The notes beneath the pieces were generated by a model. The model saw only the letters and a list, made by a program, of their open reading frames with translations. It made no database searches and was not told where the DNA came from. Made by a program: the position numbers and the translations under genes. Source: Sordaria brevicollis (taxonomy: Eukaryota > Ascomycota > Sordariomycetes > Sordariales > Sordariaceae). From it: a DNA stretch of 64,000 nt. Below are positions 22,793 to 34,326 of this stretch, in pieces (position 1 is the first letter of the stretch; every line of letters starts with the position of its first letter). The stretch spans positions 3,038,001-3,102,000 of the forward strand of contig JAUTDP010000004.1 in NCBI GenBank assembly GCA_033439795.1. Direction: 5' to 3'.

Positions 22793-23910
22793 GTGTGAGG
22801 TTGTCGGTGCCTAGTGGCACTGGGTAAAATGGGTACAATAATGTTGTTGTTTGGAGACGGTGTGTACATGGCAGGGCAAGAAAGAAAGGGGAAAAAAACA
22901 CTCATTAGATGTCTTGGAAGGAGCTGGTTCTTATTGGGAGGTTTGCTTCTTCGCTTTCAAGGCTCCGACCGGGGTGTTCTAGGTTTGACGCGCATAAAGA
23001 TGTTGATGGAGGATACTTACTGTATGATGCTGCTCAGTTGTAATGGAAATGAAAGAGGGTTGAAAAAGAAAGGCATGGGCAAGGCAGGCAGGCACTGGTG
23101 CAAAGTTGGGAGGGAATGGATTGGCATAATAAACGGAATACAATTAATTCAATCTAACCTTGCTCCCTTCCTTCGCACTGCGACATGGTGTTCTCTATTC
23201 TTCGCGGGCGTTGTACGTTGATTGCTTAAAGATGCGTACGTGTGTGCGATTATCACTTGGAAAATAAACACCTTGTAAGGCAGCAATTTGCAGTGTACTT
23301 TTCTTATGATCATTGTTGGCTTCTTGCGCTTATTTACGATATATGTATCATACCGATCAAGCAAATGAATAACATAAGTGCACAAAGGTTGCTAAGACTA
23401 AAATGATGTAGGTATATAACTGCCTTCTAATAACTGAAAGTTCCAACCACAGGGGTATTCTGGTCTATCATCAAACAATACATAAATCGCATATCCCTGC
23501 GTAAATACTCGCTGAACATAAGCGAGAGAGAAAAGAGAGCAAAAAGAACAATAAAATCCATGCATGATATGCCGCTGAATGATGGTGATGAAACTTAAGC
23601 CGAACCTGATTCTGTCCTCATACAGGTTGAGAACATCTTTTTTTCGTCTAACCCCTCCAAGCCGTCTAATTGGTGACAGTGCAAGTCGTATGTGGCTGTG
23701 GAAGAACAAAAACGCCAATTTTTGAAAGACAATAGAAGACACCGACAATCGCTTTCCTTTTGAAGCGCTGCGTTGAAAACAGCTTGGGTATCAGGGGATC
23801 GTAGGGTGAATTATGGCTGCAGATGTGCCGAGCTTTTTGAGCATGTTGGTCGGATACCAGCAAATCTTCGTGGGAAAGACTTCATAGTCTTATGGTCATG
23901 AATGATTTGG
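22793..23910. other. Space between the convergent 3' ends of STU1 and the Zn2Cys6 gene
   Basis: About 1.1 kb. Expected to hold both 3' untranslated regions. Short frames occur on both strands without coding character, and I see no other feature. Confidence 0.55.
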
Positions 23911-26267
23911 TTATTCCGCAGCAGGAAGCAAGAGTGTGGACGAAAAGAGGAACTCGAAGGATCGAGGATCGGTAGGAGAGAAGACGGGTTGCTCTTGTTT
24001 CGACTTGATTTGGGCGACTAGAAAATTGGACAAGTTAGTCATCTCGCCAGCGAGAATTAGGGATGAAAGTAGGTGGCAATCTTACAGTTGAGACTGATTG
24101 CTTCAAAGTAGGCTTTGATAGCAGGATCTTGTTCCTCCGTCACCAATTTTCCATCCGATTCCCGGTGAGCTGTCCGGGGAAGAGCTTTGCGAATTGTCAA
24201 GAGCATCCGCAGCAAGTCGGCGATCACATAACCTTGCTGGGCAAAGCTACCTGGATCTTTCTCTAGTGGCCACATTGTCCTCAGATTTGGCTGCTCCCAG
24301 GCCTTGAAAGCCCATGTTGATTTCTCTACGCAGTTGAGCAGGATCAAGGTTGCAAAATACATGCCAAAGTCGATCTTGACCTTGCTGTCTTGCAACACTC
24401 TTTGCATACCAGTTAAAAGAGTTTTGCTGGTAGCGGCTGCCTTCCGCTCTGCTGCTGCCGCAAGCTGCAGACAAATCGTGGTGAAAACTTCCTCATGAGT
24501 CTCCTCCTTGATATGGCTGATGACTGTATCATCCAAAGTAGACTTCACCGTAATTGTCCACTGGCGCTCTCTGTCCAGAATCTCCACCAGGCCCCAGAGC
24601 TCTAGAGACTTCTTGAGTAGCTCATCGTTTGTCGTGCTAGCAATTTCGAGGGCGGTTTGTAGAGTGACCTGCATGAAATGGGACGGCTCACGCTTGATGA
24701 GTTCAGGAAGGACTTCACGCATGTACGACTCAAGGCGAGCTGGAACGTCTTGTGAGTCGTTGTCGACCATAATGATTGGGTAATCCAAGGGTTTGTCTGA
24801 TGGTACTCCTGTGGTAACCTTCCCGTCTGCTTCCCTGATCCCATCACGCTGTAAGACTTGAAGGCGCAGATGCGGAGAAAGCTCCGGAAAGTGAGATGCT
24901 TCAATAACTAGGCCGTGGTTGCTGAGAACCATGGCTTGCTTGAACGTATTGATACGGCCTTGCGCTAGGACAATCTGAACACCAGCAGAGTACAGATCCA
25001 GCTGTTCTGAGAATTTGGTCCGTACACAACCCGAGCGCCACACACGCGGCGACAAGACCTTGCGACATGTATCACAAGGTTCACCAGGCGAGCAGGTTTT
25101 TCGCAATACCCTGCAACGAATACAGGCGCCGATCTTGCGCACCTCTTGCACCTGCTTCCTCCTTGTCGCGTTAAATCTGGCCCGCGAGTGGCGGGCTTTT
25201 GAGGTTGTCTCGAGACGGAAACCGCCTTTGGTGAGCGATGCTGTCGCATGAGGAACAGGCTCGCCAGTCGGAATTGCTTGGAAAGCATCGGCTGTGTAGG
25301 TGATCTCGCCCCAGGGCTGGGAAGGTGTGGTAGTTGGGATCGATGGCGACACCTCAGGCGGGCTTTGGTGTGGTTGATGGGCTTGTTCGGAAGCCGAAAG
25401 ACTGCTTGCTACTGCAGCAGCGGCAGCGGCCGTAGCACTGGCGGCTTCGGCGGCGGCGGCAGCTTCTTGACCCAGCAACTGAGGATCAAGAAGAGCGGGG
25501 TGTAGTCGAGCTGCGGCAGCTGCGGCCATCGATATGTTTGAAGCGTCGGCATTGACATGTTGTTCCTCTGCTCGTAGTATCTCGTGTATTCTCTCTTCGG
25601 TAGTGAGTACTCGTTCTTCATCTGTCGCGGCAACTGGTTCGGCTGTGATATGATCGATTTGTCAGTCTCGGCTTGGGAACGGTAACAAAGGCGGTGTAAG
25701 TCCAGACGGTTGCAACTTACGCTTTGGTTGCTCCCCCATAACAGCATGTTCGTCGGCCTGGTGTGGATTCTCGACATTTCCTTGATCCTGGACAACAAAG
25801 TGTTCGATAGATTGTGTCGTAGTAGCGCCTGGTACAGTACCCGAGGAGACAGGCGGATGAAGAGGTACACGATCGTCATTCTTCTCGCTCATGTCAATCT
25901 GCCTCGAAACCTCGGCCAGCACTCCGAGGGCAGTCCAATCACGCTGGAGGTCGCGTTGTATCATGGGAAGATCCACCGTGGAGCCATTGACGCCATTGAC
26001 TTGAGCTGGGTTTTGCAAGGGCGGCTGTACCTGGCCCTGGTTGTGTTGGGTCTGTTGTAGTCGGTGGGAGGCGTGGCTCATTCCGGAGAGGGTGAAGATG
26101 GCATTAACACGATCGGCTTCGCCTATGGCGGGACACTTCTTGGTAAGGTGGGTAGTTAAGCTGTCGAGACGGCCTCGTGGGAAGTGCTCTCCGCATCTGT
26201 GTCGGTGAAGTGGGAAGCAATCAGCATCAGGAGCATCATGGGCGGCAGAAGCAGTGGTCGTCGACAT
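23911..26267 (-). CDS. Zn2Cys6 (GAL4-type) transcription factor with an N-terminal Cys/His cluster
   Basis: Three exons: 26267-25721, 25642-24086 and 24017-23911 (547 + 1557 + 107 = 2211 nt, 736 aa). Introns are 78 bp (GTAAGT..CACAG) and 68 bp (GTAAGA, perfect GACTAAC branch site, TTCTAG). Both splits keep the frame. Residues 356-388 hold six cysteines, ACIRCRVLRKTC then SPGEPCDTCRK and a last Cys, spaced C-x2-C-x6-C-x5-C-x2-C-x12-C. This is the fungal binuclear zinc cluster, with an unusually long last loop containing VLSPRVWRSG. Residues 17-45 hold a further Cys/His set (C17, C25, H40, C45) before KKCPAI, possibly a second zinc site. Residues 221-263 are poly-Ala rich. Residues 390-700 are helical and match no named regulatory domain that I recall. 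It presumably acts in the nucleus. The target genes are unknown, and no metabolic cluster lies nearby. Confidence 0.82.
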
Positions 26268-28391
26268 GGTCGGGCTCGGCGAAGGGAGACGGGCGTTGGA
26301 GACTGGTGGTGAGAAGGAAGGCAAAGGTGGAGAGCAACGACAACGACGACAACGACGACGACAGTGTCGACATTCATTAACTGGGAAAAACGAAGAGAGA
26401 GAAGGTCGGTCACCGCAACTCACGATTTACAAGTATGAGGATAACGATTGCTCTGGTCCTGCAGCTTTGGGCCTCGCTCGAAATACTGCAGGATCAGAGC
26501 ATTCGGCCGTCTACCCATTATGCCGGAGACTGCACGCTGGACAATCGGGGGGCATCTAGAAAGAGAGACTGGCGACGGCTTGTCGGTGAGCGATTGGCAA
26601 CTGGCGTTGGCGCAAGCCGGGGAGGGGTCTCCTGCGATGGATGGCGACGTGAAAATACTGCCGGTCTAAAAATGTTGGCGGTCAGGAAATGGGAGAAGCG
26701 GTAGAGCGGTAGAGCGGTAGAGAGAAGCAGTTGGCCACGAACAATCCAGGAACCGGCAAAGACGGTGAGAGAGCCCAGGTGGTTGGCAAGGGTCACGTGG
26801 GGCTACGTATCTCGCCAAGCCCGCGCTAGCTCACCACCCTGACTTACGTAAGAAAGGACCAGGGGTCCGGATACATGTAGACTCTTGGAGCTCGAGCCGC
26901 ACAGTGTCTCTGCACCCCGAAGCTCAGCTGTCCCCTAGAGGTAGGTAGAGGTAGAAAGTCACTCCAGTTTGTTACAAAGAGACGGGAAGGAAAGAGTTCA
27001 TTCTCTCTTCAACAGCTCAGGGTCGGTGGTACAAGAAGCAGACAGAACTTGGGTGACTTGCGAGGTGGGCAAAAGAACCGGCCTCTGCCATGACGGCAGT
27101 GAGGTTTAACATGTGAAAATACAACCGCACTGGAACAAGTGACTCTGAATCAGCCGCATGTCGTGATCAAAACGAAGTTGGTGTTACTGACCGAAGTTGC
27201 TTTTACGCTGGAGCAGTAGTCTCTAGTTCTTTTTCTCTATTACAGTGGTAACATCCAACACCGGGTTTCGTCGACTTTGTCTAATGTCAACTCTTCGACT
27301 TCTTACCCACGTTATAGGCACTTACTTTTCTGGACACGATACTCTAGTCGCCGACCATCTGATCTTTACAGTCCCGCCTTCGGACTATCACGCTTGCCAA
27401 AACATACATATGGACTCAAAAGCACCGTCCCCAACCTTACAGGATCTGAGACTCAACAAGATGCCGTCACTATAAGGCCTGGACCCATCGCCAAGTTTGT
27501 TCCTGAACTGTACCTGTTTAGAGTTTAGACTAAATGGGCGGGAACCCACACACCCACTTTAGGTTGGAGTTGTTGTTCAAGAGCCATTTCTCACGGATCA
27601 TTGCAATCCACTCTGCCATCGAACCACACGCCGCCATCATCCTTGTGAGGCACTCGAAGCCCCCGAGAAGCCCGGCTGTCCCTTTCGGTGCTCTCACTCG
27701 CTCGCTGGCCATCTCGCAATTCTTTGCCCTTCCTATACGCGACCCCTGGATTTGATAAGTCGTAACGTTTGGATTTTCGGTGTCGTTGTAGCTTATCATC
27801 GAGCCACCGTATTCGGACCCGAGTATCAGGGGCACACATCATCAGATGGAAAGATACCTCTAATCTTCCGCTACTTACTTACCCTTATTGCAAGTAAAAC
27901 CCCACGATCCTCACAACACAGGGTGCAACAAGACACCATACATCACCCCGTCTTGTTTCACTTTCTTCCAGTAGTCTAAACCAATTCACCGACATCCTTT
28001 GGTAGCCTGCTTCAACGAACTCCGCATCCCCGTGTTTCGTCTCCGTTTCCCCGGGTCCTCCGGTTGTTGCTTCCGGGGACACAGCACTAGCAAGCACCTG
28101 CCAGTTGCCCCCACATCACTTAACTGCTGCCCTGTCTTCAAGATTTGTCAAGTTAACAACACCACATACGCTCATCGCCGACATATGGGATTTCTGGCCT
28201 ACCGTTACGACCCAAGATACAGTATTGTCTGTCTGCTTTCCCTTCCACTGAACGCCACTCATCTTGCTCACCCCGCAGAGAGATCATTACGTACTTGACG
28301 GTGCCAAGTATCGTTGGGTCTCGGCGTGTCTTGGGCACCAAGTTGGCGGGACCGGCACGGCACGCATAGGTCAGGGCCCGAGTCGTTCAGG
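26268..28391. promoter_or_regulatory. Divergent upstream region of the Zn2Cys6 gene and the DUF676 gene
   Basis: About 2.1 kb between divergent starts, so it holds both promoters and leaders. A short GA/CT-rich microsatellite lies at 26698-26721. The 27250-28390 part has many short frames on the plus strand but none with protein-like composition or a family match. Some may be leader ORFs of the lipase gene. Confidence 0.45.
26698..26721. repeat. Three perfect copies of an 8-bp unit
   Basis: GCGGTAGA is repeated three times without change. It lies about 430 bases upstream of the Zn2Cys6 start codon, outside any supported gene. Confidence 0.9.
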
Positions 28392-31300
28392 ATGCTCCTC
28401 CTTCACCAAACCGGCAGCGTCAAAATCGGCGAAGTGGTCCGCTATACCGTCACTTACACCCCGTCTGCCGACCACATCCTTCCGTCTCCCGAGTTTCTCT
28501 CCTTGCGCATCAAGAATACTTCGGCCATTGCTCTGCGGGCTGCCTTCGTCCACGGCCCCTACACTCTTTCTGTTGCGGCTTACCCTTCTCACTTCAACCC
28601 AAATGAAAAGTTCGAAAACCCTCGTCGCTATGGCATCCCGGAGTTTGAGCCCATGCTCAAGGCTGGTGCTATCTGGAACTGTCACCTCGTCATACCCGAC
28701 AACATCCGTCAGTCAGCCGGCGAGGGAACCAGCAAGCATGGTCAGTTTGGAAACCCCGAAACCCATGGCGAGAGCGTTTCGTGGATCATCGAAGTCGCCT
28801 CACAGGTGATCTTCTCTACGTCCGCTGCCGTCCACTATGAGGTTCTCCTCGCCAGGGATGAGAAGTCTCTGAACCTCGGTTCAGTCGTTCCGGTTCTTGG
28901 AGGCCAATCTCAAACACCGGAGCCAGGCCGGGTCACGGACTTCCAGCAAAGCATTGGCAGTGTCAAGAATCATCCGGCGCAACCAAAGGGGGTCTACTCG
29001 CGAGCCATTTCATTGAAGGTCGAAGATACAGGCGCGCTGTGGAACACGCCTCGACTTCCAGGATGGGATGAAGAAGTCCATCAGCGGGCAAAATATCACG
29101 GTGTTGATGCCCCCGTGGAGCCCGTTGTACCCAAGGACAAACACCCCGAGGTGCCGAGCAAGCCAAAGAAGCAGAAGAAGGTTCACTTGGTTGTCCTGAC
29201 GCATGGACTGCATAGTAACTTGGGAGCCGATATGCTCTACATGAAGGAGAGCATTGACGCGGGGGTAAAAAAGGCGAAACAAGATGCCAAGGCGCGAAGA
29301 GAAAGGGAGCGGGCAGCGAAACGCCAACAAGACAGTTCTATGTCGACAGAGGATGGGAAAAGAGGAATGACTGGCGACAAAGATGAGTCGCGGGGAGATT
29401 GTGGGGAAGACGGTAGCGATGATGAAGACGACGAGGAGGTAATTGTGCGTGGCTTCTCTGGTAACGCCACCAGAACTGAGAAGGGTATCAAATACCTGGG
29501 AAAGAGGCTCGCTAAGTTCGTCCTCACCATGATTTTCCCTGATCAGCCCTTCATACCCACCACCAGAGCGGCATCACAGGCCATTGCCCACTCGCTTAAA
29601 GCTAGCAAGCAGGACGCAGAGAAGGATTCAGGCCAGAAGCGCCCTCAGTCTGGATCCAAAAAGACAGAAAGAGGCTATAAGATCACCAAGATCAGCTTCA
29701 TTGCTCATTCGCTTGGCGGCCTCATCCAGACATACGCAATTGCCTACATTCAGAAGCATTCGCCAACCTTTTTCGATCAGGTTGAGCCAGTCAACTTCAT
29801 CGCATTAGCATCGCCGTTCCTTGGCCTCAACCATGAGAACCCTTATTACGTCAAGTTTGCCCTCGATTTTGGGTTGGTGGGTAGGACCGGCCAAGATCTG
29901 GGGCTCACATGGAGAGCTCCAACAATCGCACGAAATGGGTTTGGGGCAATCATCAGCCAATTTGGAGAGAGTACGCATAAGCACGTCTACGGAGAACCCC
30001 AGCCGGAGTCGAAGCCGCTGCTACGCATCTTGCCTACTGGGCCGGCACATACAGCGTTGAAGAAATTCCGAAATAGAACAGTGTACTCGAACGTCGTCAA
30101 CGACGGAATTGTGCCGCTCCGCACAAGTTGTCTTTTGTTCTTGGATTGGCAAGGTCTAGGGCGTGTGGAGAAGGCTCGGCGAGAGGCCGGTCTGGTTGAA
30201 ACTGCTCTTAGCTTTGGGTGGGCTGAGTTGACGGGAACAAACACGACGGCGCCACGAGCGAAGCCCTGGGCTCCAGATGATGGAGAGGGAAAGCCTGGCG
30301 AAGAGGTATCTGGTGACTCAACACCTACAGGTCCTTACGACGCCCACGAGGTACCCCAGCCGCCACCGCATGCCATGCTGGAGGATGATCGGGCCAGTCT
30401 TCGATCAGCGGTTGTCCCCTCTTCAGATTCCGAGTACCAAAAGCTGCAGAATCTTCAGAGCGCAACTACCTCAAATAACACCAACAACCCTTTCACCGGT
30501 CTAATGAATTTCTTCCGTTCCAGCGAGACACAGAAGCAAGCACCTGCCCCACAGCCTTCAAAAGCCAACAGGATCTATCAACGGAGTCAGATCCTGAGAT
30601 CAGAGGACACATCGACAACTGCCTCGGCCTCTTCATCTCGATCCCGCGTCACCACTGGCAACGAACTCTTGGAAGCGGGTGAAAGCGTCCTGGCTCCGCC
30701 CAAGACCACGGTATTTGAGGCAGCTAGTGACTTGATCAACCCCAAATTGCCCTCTGTTGAATATCTCATCGACCCATCCAAACGACCTCGAGCCATCTTT
30801 CATGACAGGATATACCATCCTTCGGATATTCCGCCTCCACCATTAAAGAAGCGACCCACCACGAGCGGCTTCCGACGAAAGGCTACGACGAGCACCGAAT
30901 CTTCATCGATCAGCTCCGCACCTCAAGCTGCTCCGGTTAAGACCCCAAACAGCGAGACGTCATCCCCTTACAGCCCGACACCCGGTGTCCTGCCCCGGGA
31001 TTCGTCGCTGTCACGGCACGACTACGATGATACGGAACATACCAATCCAGACATGGACCCGTCGGAGGTAGTTGACGGTTCCCAAATGCAGGTCGAGGAG
31101 AAAATCGCGAGAGCCTACCACAGGGGTCTCTCCTGGCGCAAAGTGCTCGTCAAGCTGGAGCCCGATGCGCACAACAACATTATTGTGCGCCGCCAGTTCG
31201 CCAACGCTTTCGGATGGCCCGTGATCCAGCATCTTGTCGAGGCACACTTCAGCGATTCAGCAACTGCCAAGACACCCGATGACGAGGTCACAAACAAGGA

Positions 31301-32051
31301 GCGCGCCAAACCTCTCTCTGCACCTCCTGACGAGCATGGTTCTGAAATTAAGGATTCAGATACCACGATCTCGTCGAAGAAAACGCACAGTAGGGAAGGT
31401 TCAACCCAGAGCGAAAGGGATGCTGCGAGAGAGGCTGAGGACGTCGTGTCCGGCTTGCCCAAAACAAGCACAAAGGGTCATCTTTCACCACACTCATCAT
31501 CACCATCCTCGCCATCGGAGAGGCCAAAACTCGTCCGAAGGATGGACTCGGTGACGTGGAGCGACCGAGATTGGATGGAAAGTGGCGATGAAAGCGACTC
31601 GGCGAGCGAGAGCGGTGCCGGTCATCGGGATACCAAGAAGGATTCGTTCATGGGCGGCCTAATGCCGGCGGATAAGAAAGGAAAGGCAAACGCGATGACA
31701 ACGACACCAAATCCCTCCGCCGATCCTACGGCGGATGGTAGCGGTGGTGATTCGTCAGAAAAGCCCGGATTCAAGAGATCGAGCACGCTGAACTGGAACT
31801 GGACCGAGAAAATCGTCGGGAAGGGGGCTGCCCTCGGCATGAGGCCAAAATCACCTAGGTCGTCGTCGACAGGTGGTACCACAGATTTCCAGGGCTTGGG
31901 TCTGGCTAGCTCGGCGAGTCAGATCATTTCTGGGAGTGGCAGACCTCAAAGCCAGGGGAAGTCACCTGTCATGCCGGTATTGGTCAGGGAAAACAGTGAA
32001 GTTTTACCTCTGAAGGAACAGCACGCAAATCCGTCGGAGACGAAGCAATGA
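28392..32051 (+). CDS. Rog1-like DUF676 serine esterase/lipase
   Basis: A single frame of 1219 aa from ATG 28392. The TTG further upstream is not a credible start, and MLLLHQTGSVKIGEVVRYTVTYTP is the expected N-terminus. Residues 1-230 form a beta-rich N-terminal domain. The alpha/beta-hydrolase domain (DUF676) begins with HLVVLTHGLHSN (His271-Gly272, oxyanion side). The nucleophile elbow is AHSLGG with Ser at residue 440. Asp571 in NDGIVPLRTS is the likely acid. An acidic, Asp/Glu-rich insert (about residues 315-355) separates the first two motifs. Residues 640-1219 are long, Ser/Pro/Asp-rich and mostly disordered, with one conserved-looking helical block near EEKIARAYHRGLSWRKVLVK. Yeast Rog1 and its paralogues are monoacylglycerol- or phospholipid-hydrolysing proteins of lipid droplets, but substrate cannot be assigned here. 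No intron was found. Confidence 0.88.
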   Translation: MLLLHQTGSVKIGEVVRYTVTYTPSADHILPSPEFLSLRIKNTSAIALRAAFVHGPYTLSVAAYPSHFNPNEKFENPRRYGIPEFEPMLKAGAIWNCHLVIPDNIRQSAGEGTSKHGQFGNPETHGESVSWIIEVASQVIFSTSAAVHYEVLLARDEKSLNLGSVVPVLGGQSQTPEPGRVTDFQQSIGSVKNHPAQPKGVYSRAISLKVEDTGALWNTPRLPGWDEEVHQRAKYHGVDAPVEPVVPKDKHPEVPSKPKKQKKVHLVVLTHGLHSNLGADMLYMKESIDAGVKKAKQDAKARRERERAAKRQQDSSMSTEDGKRGMTGDKDESRGDCGEDGSDDEDDEEVIVRGFSGNATRTEKGIKYLGKRLAKFVLTMIFPDQPFIPTTRAASQAIAHSLKASKQDAEKDSGQKRPQSGSKKTERGYKITKISFIAHSLGGLIQTYAIAYIQKHSPTFFDQVEPVNFIALASPFLGLNHENPYYVKFALDFGLVGRTGQDLGLTWRAPTIARNGFGAIISQFGESTHKHVYGEPQPESKPLLRILPTGPAHTALKKFRNRTVYSNVVNDGIVPLRTSCLLFLDWQGLGRVEKARREAGLVETALSFGWAELTGTNTTAPRAKPWAPDDGEGKPGEEVSGDSTPTGPYDAHEVPQPPPHAMLEDDRASLRSAVVPSSDSEYQKLQNLQSATTSNNTNNPFTGLMNFFRSSETQKQAPAPQPSKANRIYQRSQILRSEDTSTTASASSSRSRVTTGNELLEAGESVLAPPKTTVFEAASDLINPKLPSVEYLIDPSKRPRAIFHDRIYHPSDIPPPPLKKRPTTSGFRRKATTSTESSSISSAPQAAPVKTPNSETSSPYSPTPGVLPRDSSLSRHDYDDTEHTNPDMDPSEVVDGSQMQVEEKIARAYHRGLSWRKVLVKLEPDAHNNIIVRRQFANAFGWPVIQHLVEAHFSDSATAKTPDDEVTNKERAKPLSAPPDEHGSEIKDSDTTISSKKTHSREGSTQSERDAAREAEDVVSGLPKTSTKGHLSPHSSSPSSPSERPKLVRRMDSVTWSDRDWMESGDESDSASESGAGHRDTKKDSFMGGLMPADKKGKANAMTTTPNPSADPTADGSGGDSSEKPGFKRSSTLNWNWTEKIVGKGAALGMRPKSPRSSSTGGTTDFQGLGLASSASQIISGSGRPQSQGKSPVMPVLVRENSEVLPLKEQHANPSETKQ

Positions 32052-32975
32052 TAATGCTGCAGGGATTATGATAGCGAAGTGTGTACTGTAGATTCTGACA
32101 ATGCTAAGACTACCACCAGCGTGTTAAGAGCAGTTATCAAAAGTTTCACCGTACATATCACTGGGAAGACGAGAGTCTGCTTGCGCCTCATCAACCGTTA
32201 TTGTTGAGACTTTGTGTGATGATAAAGCTTCCGCAGGAAGGGCAAATGATACTTCGCTGGGAAACAACCAGTTGAAACCCCAGAGCACTTGGTTATATGG
32301 CAGAGATAATATTTTTCGATGGCAGGGCAGTGCACAAGGGAATTATGGTAGATATATGGCAGTTACATTCAACGGAGATAGTTGCTGTAGGGAGATGTCG
32401 TTGCTGATATTTTCACCGGTTGTCGGTGGTTGTCGGTGGCTGTTGCCGGTGGTGATAAAGATACGTACTTCGCTGTTACGCTGGAGTTTCGCCGAGTGTT
32501 GTCGCTGGTGTTTCGCTGATCTCGCGGGTATAACGAATTTATATACTCATTATGGGAGAGTGTTCAGGAACATGCCCGGACAGTTTTCCCATAGTTTCAT
32601 CTCTTTTCTTGTTTTTCGTATCGGTTTTTTTCAGAGTTCAACCAACGAACTTCCAGGAAGTTGTAGGATGGGAGCACAGACCAGGCACTTTATTATCCAA
32701 CGATGTTAGTGACTTGTAGAGAGGACAACCAATTACAGTTTACTTATAGTCTTCACACGACCCATCTTCGGGCGAGACGAGCGCGCAGACACAGGGCTAC
32801 CAAGGGATTGGAATATATTTTCTTTTGGTTGTTGTCCCTTTCTTTTTCTCTTTAGTATCTTTTTGTTCTGTAATGTTGTGATTTTAAGTCGTCCAGTCGG
32901 GTATACCGTATAAATTCGCCAAATTCGTATATCGGGGTCTGTGCATATCTGGTTTAGTAATGCTTATACAGCAAG

Positions 32976-33002
32976 TACCCGTGCCACGCCGTGGCACGGG
33001 TA
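32976..33002. repeat. Near-perfect 27-base GC-rich palindrome
   Basis: TACCCGTGCCACG is followed by one C and then by its exact reverse complement: 13-bp arms around a single central base. The surroundings are AT-rich and otherwise unstructured. It lies about 925 bases after the DUF676 stop codon. It could be a protein-binding site, an end of an old foldback element or a 3' hairpin. Nothing in the sequence decides. Confidence 0.9.
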
Positions 33003-33715
33003 TGGGAAGCCGTGCAGGATTTGGTGCGTAGTCGCATCCCTAACAAAACCTCCCATCTGGTTCATAGTCCCGGGTTTAGAGACACTTTGATTTGGAGCTT
33101 CTTACTGCTTGTGCAGATGTCCTGTCCGGCATAGAGAGCTTGCCAAAGTTGGCTTACTTAGCCAGTTATGTACATAACGGCACAGAACCGATATACGAGT
33201 TTGGGGAGTTTATACGGTAGACATGTGAAACGCACTGTACGTCCGTTGTCGTTGTCGTTGTTGTACCCGACATCTTTTTCAGGAACCAACCGTAGTTACT
33301 AGTAGCTCCGAAAAAAAAAAAAGGGTTTCACGGGCAACCACCACCACACCGTCGCCGTCTGCGCCGTGTCGCCCTTGCAGATTTGGAGGAGAAAAGATTC
33401 CCGCGATTCCATTCGATGGTGTCGATGGTGGTTGCTTCTGACTGGACACTTGGGTCAATCACGTAATTGGGAATTCTCCAATGATGTGGGGTCTTCGGCG
33501 CCTGTATCGGGTGTGGGGGTGTTTTTCATCCAACGTCAACTCGTCTTCGGTGTGATGATTTATTTTCTTTGTTTTTGTTCTACTACCTCTTACTGAATGC
33601 TGTGACGATGTAGCATGAGATATGTTCAGTTGTCGCTACATAGGAGAGCACTCACAATCATTCGTCTAACGACATCAAATATGCAGTGGCGTGTCGAGAT
33701 GGCTGGATGGACGCT

Positions 33716-34326
33716 TCATTGGGTAGAGTTGGCTGATTGTTGAGGTGGCCGAGCGAAGTGGAGTTTGACCGCTTTTTGGAACAGGCGTCCAAGTGCAAAG
33801 TTGCATCTTGTGAAGATGGCTCTCTGGCTCTCAGCATGCCGATAGTTCTGGAAATGGACGTCCACTTCTTTCCATTGGTGTTGTTGCAAAGCAATCATCT
33901 GGTCGATAACTCCTGTAATTCCTCACTGCCGTTTCGTCTATCCGCCTTTGTCTTTCCATCTCATCGCGTAGTGACGTGAATCTCCTCTCCAGCTCATCCC
34001 TTGATATTCTTGAGGCGTTGTTGTCCAGGGACAAGTTGACTTGTGAAAGCTTGCGAAGCTTTTTTTGGGCGGGGTTCCATGACCCCACATCCGGCCTTGG
34101 GGAGAGTGCAGGGGGGTCAGGTCGGGCACTGTCTGGTAGAAGAGTCCAAAATAAATGAGACTTTTAGTGCTGGCGAAGCTCGCTCCGCCTTTCCGCTGAT
34201 TTTGCTCTTACGGTTACCGTCAGACGTACTGCTACCCAACTCCAGCTTTTGGAGAAAGGCGGCGAGTGGGTGAGGCAAGCGGTCGGCCGACGCGGGATCC
34301 CTGACCTTGCGAACCCCCGTCGCCAA
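33716..34326 (-). pseudogene. Possible relic of a minus-strand coding gene with one intron and a frame break
   Basis: On the minus strand, a frame reading PLAAFLQKLELGSSTSDGN ends at a GTAAGA donor (intron 34211-34133, 79 bp, ending CTACCAG, with a CACTAAA branch-like site). It rejoins in phase a hydrophilic frame with KKLRKLSQVNLSLDN and RDELERRFTSLRDEMERQRR. Around 33905-33925 the coding character jumps to a second frame (MIALQQHQWKEVDVHFQNYR and on to a TGA at 33716), as if one base were lost or gained. The 28 bases bounded by GTGAGG and ACCAG would also restore the frame but are too short for an intron. No ATG is in frame at the upstream end. Amino-acid character (charged helix) suggests real coding origin. 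No family recognised. Confidence 0.25.

Noticed and set aside
10617..26267. Secondary-metabolite gene cluster around the Zn2Cys6 regulator
   Set aside because: Neighbours are STU1, a peptidase and a lipase. No synthase, P450 or transporter is present.
32212..32709. 165-aa plus-strand frame after the DUF676 gene
   Set aside because: Rich in Cys/Trp/Arg without pattern, spans short GT-rich repeats, and has no recognised domain.
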